DNA from: Phycisphaerae bacterium
Lineage (GTDB): Bacteria > Planctomycetota > Phycisphaerae > Phycisphaerales > SM1A02
Assembly: GCA_018663565.1 (NCBI GenBank)
Contig: JABJQE010000269.1
Coordinates: 1 to 6,653, forward strand
DNA length: 6,653 bases
Direction: 5' to 3'
In this document: positions 1 through 6,208 of the stretch, piece by piece
How positions within the stretch are numbered: the first letter of the stretch is position 1
How the letters are laid out: each line of letters opens with the position of its first letter
Translations under genes and position numbers: made by a program
Notes under the pieces: model-generated
What the model saw: only the letters and a program-made list of their open reading frames with translations
Databases searched by the model: none
Told to the model about the DNA's origin: nothing

Positions 1-601
1 AGAGTTCGGCGAGTTCGCTCAGAATGTGAGACGAGATGAGAATGGTCTTTCCAATTCGGCTGAGCTCTTTGAGCAACTCGCGAATCTCAATGCGTGCACG
101 CGGATCGAGCCCCGCGGCGGGTTCGTCCATAAGTAGTACCTGCGGGTCGTGCAGCAGCACCCGCGCGATGGAGAGGCGTTGGCTCATGCCGCGACTCAAG
201 CCAGCGATCTGCGCCGAGGATTTGTGTGTGAGGTCAGTCAAGTCAAGCGCGTCGCCCACTACGGTGCGCCGGGTTGATCCATGGATGCCATAACAGGCGG
301 CAAAGAATTCGAGGTACTCCGATACCAGCATGTCGTCGTAGGTTCCGATGAAGTCCGGGACATAGCCGATGATTGGACGAATCAGAGCGTTTTGATATCC
401 AACGGTCAGGCCGTCGATTCTCGCCTCGCCCCACGTGGGTTTGAGCAATGTCGCTAGGATCCGAATGGTGGTCGTCTTGCCCGCCCCGTTGGGCCCAATG
501 AAACCGTAGCACGATCCCGCCTCGATGGACAAGTTGAGATTGTCCAGCGCGATGAGGTCTCCGTACTTGCGTGTCAGATTGATTGTTTCAATGATCGGCA
601 T
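1..601 (-). CDS. ABC transporter ATP-binding protein (ABC-2/exporter type), 3' end cut off by the window
   Basis: Nucleotide-binding subunit that hydrolyses ATP on the cytoplasmic face to drive an ABC transporter. About 200 codons are present and the C-terminus lies beyond the left edge. The reading frame from the ATG at 601 is open to base 1. It shows the full motif set in order: Walker A GPNGAGKTT (residues 36-44), Q-loop region IGYVPD (78-83), signature LSRGM (135-139), Walker B VLLMDEP (155-161), D-loop AGLDP (163-167) and switch histidine H192 in SSHIL. The Q-loop glutamine position is Asp83. The sequence style (YGDLIALDNL near the N-terminus, then GTYDDMLVSEYLEFF) is that of ABC-2 type ATPases such as the NatA/GldA/CcmA-like group. 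Substrate cannot be told. The start lies 14 nt after the stop of the 783-residue gene, with only a weak purine-rich stretch ahead, so it is probably translated from the same mRNA. No permease is seen in the window; it may lie further downstream. Family assignment is secure, the role is not. Confidence 0.93.
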   Translation of the reverse strand, partial: MPIIETINLTRKYGDLIALDNLNLSIEAGSCYGFIGPNGAGKTTTIRILATLLKPTWGEARIDGLTVGYQNALIRPIIGYVPDFIGTYDDMLVSEYLEFFAACYGIHGSTRRTVVGDALDLTDLTHKSSAQIAGLSRGMSQRLSIARVLLHDPQVLLMDEPAAGLDPRARIEIRELLKELSRIGKTILISSHILSELAEL

Positions 602-615
602 AGTGCGTCTCTGTT

Positions 616-2967
616 CTACCGGGTGATCCCGTGTGCATCAACCGGTTCAGCGTCGGGGAGCGGAAGAATCCATCGAACCATCACTTCACCCTGCGGAGTA
701 TGCATGGGATCGCCATCAATCGAGAGTGGAATTGGCAGATCGGCCTCATCAAGAAATCCAGTGACAATGAGCATGGGCGTGCCAAGAGCGGCTCCAACCT
801 CAAGTTCTGTTCCAAATTGCCGGCTTGCCATCACCCAGTCAGCCACTACCTTGACATTGTCAGCTTGCCACTGTGGCGGCGTGAGGAGTCGGTAGAGCCC
901 GAGTAGTTCTGCTGCAATTCTCCCACGGCGTTTCGTGAATTGGCCGACGCCAAACCTGAGTTCATGATTCCTGAAGATGTCATGTATCTGGGTGCTGAGC
1001 AAGTTGGCTGAGGAACGTGGAGGCAGCTGTGAGAGCCCAATCTGTCCTTCGGGTGGAACCTCGCCGGTCAGTTTCCACCACCACACGCGGGTGGGCATAT
1101 GCCCGGCTTTGGCCGGGTCGGCCCAGGCATCTGGTTGGGTTGGGTCTGGTTCGGTTCTTGCCTCGACCCAGATGATCGAGATGTCTCGCAGCGTCGCTGG
1201 TAAGGCGCTCTGCAGTACGCCTTGGAGCGGTGAACCAGGCGAGTCTGCAGGTGTTGGTCGCACTGGGTCCACTACCCACAGCACGCCGCCCCAATCTTCT
1301 GGATTCAATACGCCAAGCCAATCGATTGTCAGACCAACAGCAGTTGAACGGGCTTGAACCGGAAGTTGTTCGGGAGTTTCTGTGTTCGCGATAAGCGTAC
1401 GCGTGTCGGCGAAGTGAATTGTGGATTGGTTCGATTCAATCCAGTGTCCGAGCCGCGGCTGCTCATTGGGTTGTCGTTCAACGCTCAGGATGTGTTGCTG
1501 TGTGCCGGGCAGCCGCAGATCCACCCAACTCCGCACATGATGCCGCGGCGTGCCGGCGATCTGTTCAAGGAGCGTGAAGTGACGTCCCTCGGCAGAGGAC
1601 AAACTCATTAATCCACCTGCGGCCGCAGCGAAGAGTGCGCCGATCGCGGCCAGGACGGTGAATGCTGGCCATGTCCAGCTGCGGCGGTTCCACCGGCCAA
1701 GAAACCGCCACAGGAGCGGTCCGCCGACAAGCCAGCACAGGGCAAGCCATCCAAGAACGAACAGCAATCGTCCACCGGCCGCGACCGTTTGTTGAATGCC
1801 GTGGGCGACGACCTGATCGGTGAACTCGACAAAATGGGGCGGCATGCCGATGAGCTTGCCGCGGTCCATGGCGACGCGGTCCTGCGTCGGAGTCGGGGCG
1901 TCGCCTCGCCTTGCGAGAATTGGGTTCCAGAACACAGCGGCGCTTGGTAGTGTCCCGGTTGGCAGCAACCCGGCGGGCGTCTGCTCGATGCGATATCGCA
2001 TCAAGGCCGGAGAGGTGACATCAATTCCAATGAGGGTGAGTCGGCCGAACCCAATAGAGCGGGCAATGGCAACAGGTTGCCCATCTGGAAGCGTTAGCAC
2101 CGTATGCCAGGGGGTGTCAATGCCAATGGTTGGCCCAAAGACCTGGGCCGGCATTCGGGTCTCATCCATTGGTACAAGCGCATCTGGAGAGAGGAGCGTC
2201 GCCATGAATTCGGGACGAAGATCTGTACGGGTTGGATTGGCCGGCAAGATATCTTGCCAGAGTCCCCCCGGTTGCCCGAGTTGCCATGGATCGCCGATAT
2301 CAGGCAGCGAGATGATGAGGTGGCCGCCTGCTTCCATCCAGTCACGCAGCACGGTAGCACGAGTCGAATCGAGTTCGGCGGTGTCGCCAGTCCAGAGCAG
2401 GGTGGAAACAGCCGCGAGTCCAGCGGATCGATCAGGCAGGTCTTCGACAGCGATCGTGCGTACCGTGTTTGATGTGTGACTCCATACTGGTGGCGTATTG
2501 GGGGTGGCTGCCTCATATCCCTCGAGGCCCCGTCGCGATTGGCCAATGACCAGCATGAGTTCGGCGCCTTCAGGCAATACGAGTGAGGTTGAGGTTCGTG
2601 TGATCACGTCGGTGCTCGCAAGCACGGTGAGATCGTCGGCATGCCGCAGGCGGATCGGCATGTCACGCTCAAGATGACGCGGAACTTGTCCGTGGATCCA
2701 TGTGCGTACAGGATTTCCAGCGAGTGGAATTCGGCGTTGATAGAGCAGCACGTCCCCGTCGGGCGTCGTGCTTTCCCATTCCAGAATATAGGTCGCTGGA
2801 GCAAGATCGCCCGGGTCGACGAGCACCTCAATGCCAGTCGGTTGACCAATCGGCAACACATTTCCGACACCGGCTTGCCGTACGCTGACCTGCGGCGGGC
2901 CAGCATTTGCGATGCTGGTCGCGACAAGCAGTGGAGCAACGAGTAGGCGCAGGACGAGGCGAGTCAT
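616..2967 (-). CDS. Large exported membrane protein of unknown function, likely partner of the adjacent ABC ATPase
   Basis: 783 residues; no named family recognised. Residues 1-22 look like a signal peptide (hydrophobic core, ANA-G cleavage site). Residues 23-125 look beta-rich, like an Ig-type domain. Residues 130-330 have the feel of a class I glutamine-amidotransferase-like alpha/beta fold: strand MLVIG (138-142), LLWTGD (190-195), then WMEAGGHLIISLPD (210-223) and GFGRLTLIGID (306-316). No catalytic Cys-His-Glu set is evident. Two membrane helices follow, about 400-422 and 432-455, separated by the basic loop RFLGRWNRRS. That loop fits a cytoplasmic hairpin turn with both large domains outside. 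Residues 456-783 form a second outer domain. The ATG overlaps the dipeptidase stop by one base (TGATG), with a weak AGGGA 3 nt upstream, so coupling is likely. The ABC ATPase follows 14 nt later, which suggests a GldG-like accessory role (inference). The CDS call is firm, the function unknown. Confidence 0.88.
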   Translation of the reverse strand: MTRLVLRLLVAPLLVATSIANAGPPQVSVRQAGVGNVLPIGQPTGIEVLVDPGDLAPATYILEWESTTPDGDVLLYQRRIPLAGNPVRTWIHGQVPRHLERDMPIRLRHADDLTVLASTDVITRTSTSLVLPEGAELMLVIGQSRRGLEGYEAATPNTPPVWSHTSNTVRTIAVEDLPDRSAGLAAVSTLLWTGDTAELDSTRATVLRDWMEAGGHLIISLPDIGDPWQLGQPGGLWQDILPANPTRTDLRPEFMATLLSPDALVPMDETRMPAQVFGPTIGIDTPWHTVLTLPDGQPVAIARSIGFGRLTLIGIDVTSPALMRYRIEQTPAGLLPTGTLPSAAVFWNPILARRGDAPTPTQDRVAMDRGKLIGMPPHFVEFTDQVVAHGIQQTVAAGGRLLFVLGWLALCWLVGGPLLWRFLGRWNRRSWTWPAFTVLAAIGALFAAAAGGLMSLSSAEGRHFTLLEQIAGTPRHHVRSWVDLRLPGTQQHILSVERQPNEQPRLGHWIESNQSTIHFADTRTLIANTETPEQLPVQARSTAVGLTIDWLGVLNPEDWGGVLWVVDPVRPTPADSPGSPLQGVLQSALPATLRDISIIWVEARTEPDPTQPDAWADPAKAGHMPTRVWWWKLTGEVPPEGQIGLSQLPPRSSANLLSTQIHDIFRNHELRFGVGQFTKRRGRIAAELLGLYRLLTPPQWQADNVKVVADWVMASRQFGTELEVGAALGTPMLIVTGFLDEADLPIPLSIDGDPMHTPQGEVMVRWILPLPDAEPVDAHGITR

Positions 2968-4364
2968 CAGTCCCTAGTAACCGCCGCAAGCGCGGCCACA
3001 ACTGCCGCGTGTGATCGAGCGCCGCCTCGGTAGCACGCCACATCAAACTTCTCGTTGGGGGAATGCACGCGATCATCATCGAGCCCGAAGCCGATGAGCA
3101 GCGAGTCGGCGCCCAGAATCGTTTGGAACGAGCCGACGACTGGAATTGATCCACCGCAGCCCATCAGAATGGCGCGGCGATTCCAGACTTGTTCAAGTGC
3201 AGTCTGCGCGGCTTCAAGCCAAGGTGACTCGTCGGGCACTTGAATGGCTGGATTGACGCCATGTGACTCGATGGTCCAACGGCAACCGGATGGTGTGTGT
3301 TTTTCGAGGTGACCACGAATCATGATTTCGATGGCGTCGGGGTCTTGCCCCGGCACGAGCCTGCAACTGAACTTGGCGGTTGCGTGTGACGGGATGACCG
3401 TCTTAGCGCCGTCGCCGGTGTAGCCACCAAAGATGCCGTTGATGTCGAGCGTTGGCCTGCACCAGATTCGCTCGAGCACGCTTCGGCCTGCTTCTCCGGT
3501 CGACTCGGGTAGCCCAACCTCGGCGAGGAAGGCTGCTTCGTCGAATCCGAGTTCGGCCCACTGGGAATGCTGCGCTTCGGAGGGCTCGATGATGCCGTCG
3601 TAGAAACCACTGATTGCAATGCGGCCGTTTTCATCATGGAGGTCGCCAAGAATCTTGCAGATCGCGTTGATGGGGTTCACCACTGCGCCGCCGCACATGC
3701 CCGAGTGCAGATCGTGTGACGGGCCATGCAGCGTTACTTCGAGGTACACCATGCCGCGGAGCATTGTGGTAATCGCTGGAGTGTTCGGGTCCCACATGCC
3801 GGTGTCGGAGACGACGCAGATGTCGGGGCGCAGCTCGTCGGCATGTGCTTCAAGGAATGGATCGAGACTTGGGCTGCCGCTTTCTTCTTCGCCTTCAAGC
3901 AGGACGGTTGCGCGAACAGGAATGCCACCGCCAACCTCGTTCCAGGCGCGGAGGGCCTCGACAAACATCATGAGTTGACCCTTGTCATCTGCAGCGCCGC
4001 GGGCGACGATTTTCGGCCCGTTCTTCCCGTCTACAATGGTTGGCTCGAATGGGGCGGTGTCCCAGAGATCTATTGGGTCAGGTGGCTGCACGTCGTAGTG
4101 CCCGTAATACAGGATGTGCGGCGCATCGGCGGGTCCGTCCACATGCCCGACAACCATGGGATGCCCGGTGGTATCACGCACAGTGGCGGTAAATCCACCA
4201 GCATTCAAATAGTCGCAGCAACACTCGGCGGCCTTGCGGACATCGCCTTTGTGGGCTGGGTCGGTGCTGACACTCGCGATGCGGAGCAAGTCACAGAGAC
4301 GCTCGATTTGGGCGTCGTGCGTTGCATCAAGATGGGCGAGTACGGCCTCAAGTTGTTCGGACAT
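2967..4364 (-). CDS. M20-family metallopeptidase (dipeptidase of the CNDP/PepV-like group)
   Basis: 465 residues, the usual length for M20 dipeptidases; a cytoplasmic di-zinc enzyme that would cleave dipeptides or related amide bonds. Metal and catalytic residues are in place by comparison with human CNDP2: H89 and D91 in GHYDVQPP, D126/D127 in GAADDKGQ, E160 (general base) and E161 (metal) in EGEEESGSP, D187 in VVSDTGMW, and H434 in HSPNEKFD. H220 in HDLHSG matches the substrate-binding histidine of the lid domain, which begins about residue 206 (GMVYLEVTLHGP). No signal peptide is seen. The ATG at 4364 has a strong AAGGA six bases upstream (4371-4375), which fixes the start, so this gene may be translated independently of its upstream neighbour 30 nt away. 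The stop overlaps the next start by one base. Exact substrate (dipeptide, acyl-amino acid, succinyl-diaminopimelate) cannot be fixed from sequence, but the closest match in motif style is the broad dipeptidase branch rather than DapE or ArgE. Confidence 0.94.
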   Translation of the reverse strand: MSEQLEAVLAHLDATHDAQIERLCDLLRIASVSTDPAHKGDVRKAAECCCDYLNAGGFTATVRDTTGHPMVVGHVDGPADAPHILYYGHYDVQPPDPIDLWDTAPFEPTIVDGKNGPKIVARGAADDKGQLMMFVEALRAWNEVGGGIPVRATVLLEGEEESGSPSLDPFLEAHADELRPDICVVSDTGMWDPNTPAITTMLRGMVYLEVTLHGPSHDLHSGMCGGAVVNPINAICKILGDLHDENGRIAISGFYDGIIEPSEAQHSQWAELGFDEAAFLAEVGLPESTGEAGRSVLERIWCRPTLDINGIFGGYTGDGAKTVIPSHATAKFSCRLVPGQDPDAIEIMIRGHLEKHTPSGCRWTIESHGVNPAIQVPDESPWLEAAQTALEQVWNRRAILMGCGGSIPVVGSFQTILGADSLLIGFGLDDDRVHSPNEKFDVACYRGGARSHAAVVAALAAVTRD

Positions 4365-4370
4365 GGGTCT

Positions 4371-4375
4371 TCCTT
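4371..4375 (-). promoter_or_regulatory. Ribosome binding site of the M20 dipeptidase
   Basis: AAGGA lies six bases before the ATG at 4364, within the 30-nt gap after the MauE-thioredoxin gene. It is the strongest Shine-Dalgarno site in the minus-strand cluster. Confidence 0.65.
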
Positions 4376-4394
4376 GCAGGTTCGGTGAAGTGGT

Positions 4395-5411
4395 TCAATA
4401 TCCGTGCCATGGGAGGCACTGGGGCATCATGCCGTCTTCGGCTTCTTGAGCGCAGGTGATTACGCCGTTCTCGATGGCTATCACAATGGGCGGCGTCATC
4501 AGCCAGTCAACGCCAATTGGTAACTCGAGTTCGAGACAGTCAATGCACGGGTTCTCAATTTGTCCATCTTCAATGAAGCCGTCCTTCATTTCGGGAATGG
4601 CAACAAGTGTTGTGGCCGCGGGCGGGTCGTATGAGAAGTGTTCAAGCAGTAGTTCGTAACAGTGCTCGCAAGTGCGGCTGTACAAGATGACGTACTGTTG
4701 CCCATCGTCAAGTGTCGCAGGGAGGTTTGGGATCCACGAGAGCAGATCGATGTTGCGAGCGGGTTGTCCGGGCCAGTCGGCGGTGTCCAGGGAGTAGTAC
4801 GCCGGCAATTGGATGGTCGTGTTTGGTGTAAGCGCCTGGCCAGTATCGTTGGTCGTTTGTGGAACGACGATCTCTACACCCTTTGCTCCGTCGAGCACCC
4901 ACGCGACTGAAACCACACCAAGGGCTACAGCGAACAGGCTGACCACTCCCCACGCAACACCGGCTGCTGCCAATTGCAGAGGGCGAACGGGCAATGCGGC
5001 AACGAGTACGAGCAGCGTGAAGTCGATGGTGAGCATGAGCCAGGGCGGCGGGGAGACACTGCCAAGGCATCCACAGCTTGTCACATTGCCATTGAAGATC
5101 TCGTGCAGAAGCACAAGGCAGAACACGAGCAACATAAAGATCGCTGTGATGCGAGCAAGCCGTGGGATGAACACCATGACAGCAATGGCTGCGAATTCAA
5201 TCACCAGAAAGATGGAGAGTGCATGATGAAGATCAAGTCCACCCTCGGTCAGTACGCTCCGTAGGTGCTCGGGGAGTAGCTTTGGAGATCGTTCCACCAG
5301 TTTGGTCGCCGCGCCAGCGAGTACCCAGAGCGGTACAAGAAAGCGAACGAGTATGAGGCCAATCCAACTCGCTGCGCTAGTCGATGCGGCGGTGGGGGGC
5401 GGAGCCATCAT
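4395..5411 (-). CDS. MauE/DoxX-like membrane protein fused to a C-terminal thioredoxin-like domain
   Basis: 338 residues from the ATG at 5411. Five membrane helices are seen at about 17-36, 63-82, 88-106, 124-142 and 148-172. The short basic loops (RLAR, RPLQ) fit the cytoplasmic side. This puts the CGC motif (C113, C115 in TSCGCLGS, between helices 3 and 4) and the whole C-terminal domain on the outer side. The C-terminal part (about 238-338) looks thioredoxin-like: strand YVILYS, then CEHC (248-251), and a cis-proline-type loop MTPPIVIAIENG (305-316). A second CxxC, CIDC, is at 289-292. MauE/DoxX-type proteins pass electrons to thiol proteins; here donor and thioredoxin partner seem joined in one chain, so an envelope thiol-disulfide role is likely (inference). 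The start is ATGATG overlapping the gmhA stop; AGAGG at 5419-5423 sits seven bases before the first ATG. A longer reading from 5447 is open but lies inside gmhA and is less likely. Confidence 0.86.
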   Translation of the reverse strand: MMAPPPTAASTSAASWIGLILVRFLVPLWVLAGAATKLVERSPKLLPEHLRSVLTEGGLDLHHALSIFLVIEFAAIAVMVFIPRLARITAIFMLLVFCLVLLHEIFNGNVTSCGCLGSVSPPPWLMLTIDFTLLVLVAALPVRPLQLAAAGVAWGVVSLFAVALGVVSVAWVLDGAKGVEIVVPQTTNDTGQALTPNTTIQLPAYYSLDTADWPGQPARNIDLLSWIPNLPATLDDGQQYVILYSRTCEHCYELLLEHFSYDPPAATTLVAIPEMKDGFIEDGQIENPCIDCLELELPIGVDWLMTPPIVIAIENGVITCAQEAEDGMMPQCLPWHGY

Positions 5412-5989
5412 GAAGTGGCCTCTTCTGGTTCTGTCGCCATGGCCCACTGCTCAATTGCTTCGCACAGTAAATGGATGGCAACTTGGTGGGCGTCTTGAAT
5501 GAACGCCGAGTCAGTCGCGTCTACCACGATGGCATGATCGCACAGAGGCTTGCACGCCCCTCCATCGCCGCCGAATAGACCAACCGTCGCGCAGCCACGT
5601 TCTTTGGCTGCCTGAAGTGCGAGCACAATATTGGTGCTGTTGCCCGAGGTGGAGAGCACCAAGACTGCATCGTCTGCCGACGCAAGTGCTTCGAGTGGTC
5701 TGACAAAGACCTGGTCGAAGCCATAGTCGTTCGCGGTGCAACTGAGTAGCGTCGGATCACCAGACAGCATGGCGGAGCCGAGGGCTCGGCGGTTGTTCCG
5801 ATATCGGCCGACGAGTTCTTCTGAAAAGTGGAGAGCCTGCGCAGCTGAGCCACCGTTTCCGGCCGTCCAGATCGTGCCGTTCCGTGAGAGGCACTCGACA
5901 AGCGTCTCTGCCATCGCTGTGATGGTATCTATCTGTCCCGTGAGCGACGTGATAGCTTCGAGCGAACCTTTTAGTCGATTGGCAAGCAT
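5408..5989 (-). CDS. gmhA: Sedoheptulose-7-phosphate isomerase (phosphoheptose isomerase), SIS domain
   Basis: 193 residues, against 192 in E. coli GmhA. It converts sedoheptulose 7-phosphate to glycero-manno-heptose 7-phosphate, the first step towards ADP- or GDP-heptose for LPS core or other surface glycans; cytoplasmic. The SIS phosphosugar motifs are clear: AGNGGSAAQALHF (43-55), SEELVGRY (56-63) and STSGNSTN (113-120). The active-site set known in E. coli (H61, E65, Q172, H180) matches H54, E58, Q165 and H173, all at the same offset of seven, so the enzyme should be active. This set argues against the related DiaA or a sugar-binding regulator. The ATG at 5989 is chosen because it gives family length and has GGAG six bases upstream; a longer frame opens at a TTG at 6097, but that would cover the candidate promoter. 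Its stop overlaps the next gene's start by four bases. No other heptose genes are in the window. Confidence 0.92.
   Translation of the reverse strand: MLANRLKGSLEAITSLTGQIDTITAMAETLVECLSRNGTIWTAGNGGSAAQALHFSEELVGRYRNNRRALGSAMLSGDPTLLSCTANDYGFDQVFVRPLEALASADDAVLVLSTSGNSTNIVLALQAAKERGCATVGLFGGDGGACKPLCDHAIVVDATDSAFIQDAHQVAIHLLCEAIEQWAMATEPEEATS
5419..5423 (-). promoter_or_regulatory. Ribosome binding site of the MauE-thioredoxin gene, inside the end of gmhA
   Basis: AGAGG lies seven bases before the first of two consecutive ATG codons (5411 and 5408). The gmhA TGA (5410-5408) is embedded in this ATGATG, so ribosomes ending gmhA can restart here. Confidence 0.5.
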
Positions 5990-5995
5990 GAGGTA

Positions 5996-5999
5996 CTCC
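5996..5999 (-). promoter_or_regulatory. Ribosome binding site of gmhA
   Basis: GGAG lies six bases before the ATG at 5989. It decides between this start and the upstream in-frame TTG at 6097. Confidence 0.65.
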
Positions 6000-6036
6000 G
6001 ATGAGGTCCGGTCAGGAGGGCGGCAAACGGTGTTGT

Positions 6037-6053
6037 GCTCGGGCGATCCGAGC
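6037..6053. repeat. Short inverted repeat (6-bp stem, 5-nt loop) in the gmhA leader
   Basis: GCTCGG and CCGAGC form a perfect GC-rich inverted repeat around a five-base loop. It sits between the candidate transcription start (about 6060) and the gmhA ribosome binding site. It could be a leader hairpin or an operator; it could also be chance. No U-tract follows on the minus strand, so it is not a terminator. Confidence 0.35.
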
Positions 6054-6066
6054 TCTACATCGTCGA

Positions 6067-6097
6067 AGTATAGAGCCCATCGGGTGACCTCGGCCAA
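6067..6097 (-). promoter_or_regulatory. Candidate sigma-70-type promoter for the gmhA cluster
   Basis: On the minus strand a TATACT (6072-6067, one mismatch to TATAAT) is preceded by TTGGCC (6097-6092) with a 19-base spacer. Transcription would begin near 6060, giving a leader of about 70 bases before gmhA. The spacer is longer than ideal and the -35 box matches only in TTG, so this is a weak call; it does agree with the chosen gmhA start. Confidence 0.35.
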
Positions 6098-6194
6098 GTG
6101 CTCAGGCGACCTGCTACACTCGGTCTTTGGGGCTTGAAAGTGCGATTGAGGTTATGCCGCGACGTTGAGGCTGGCATACAAATGGGTCCTTAGT

Positions 6195-6200
6195 AAGGAG
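6195..6200 (+). promoter_or_regulatory. Ribosome binding site deciding a GTG start
   Basis: AAGGAG, a near-perfect Shine-Dalgarno sequence, lies eight bases before the GTG at 6209. An in-frame TAA at 6194-6196 leaves no other start upstream. Confidence 0.65.
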
Positions 6201-6208
6201 CGTCCAAA

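Larger units (their letters stand above)
5990..6208. other. Divergent intergenic region between gmhA and the plus-strand gene
   Basis: These 219 bases separate two genes read outward and must hold both promoters. A candidate minus-strand promoter (6067-6097), a small inverted repeat (6037-6053) and both ribosome binding sites can be seen. No convincing -35/-10 pair was found for the plus-strand gene. The part of the TTG-started frame (6097-5990) that precedes gmhA has no recognisable protein similarity. Confidence 0.7.

Noticed and set aside
243..512. 89-residue minus-strand frame within the ABC ATPase
   Set aside because: It is in a different frame from the ATPase, whose own frame carries every ABC motif and is open to the window edge.
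1820..2479. 219-residue plus-strand open frame opposite the large exported protein
   Set aside because: Ser/Arg/Gly/Pro-rich translation with no motif, typical of an antisense shadow in GC-rich DNA.
3726..4388. 220-residue plus-strand open frame opposite the M20 dipeptidase
   Set aside because: It lies fully antisense to a gene with intact catalytic motifs, has no recognisable domain, and is explained by the codon bias of the real gene.
5412..5447. 12-residue extension of the MauE-thioredoxin protein into gmhA
   Set aside because: It needs a 40-nt overlap with gmhA, adds a charged stretch before the first helix, and the double ATG at 5411/5408 has better placed ribosome binding bases.
5990..6097. 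N-terminal extension of GmhA by 36 residues from a TTG
   Set aside because: The extension has no similarity to GmhA proteins, would start inside the candidate -35 box, and the ATG at 5989 has a good ribosome binding site and gives the family length.
6134..6183. TTGAAA, TTGAGG and CATACA boxes as a promoter for the plus-strand gene
   Set aside because: No pair has a spacer near 17 bases, so no promoter is called.
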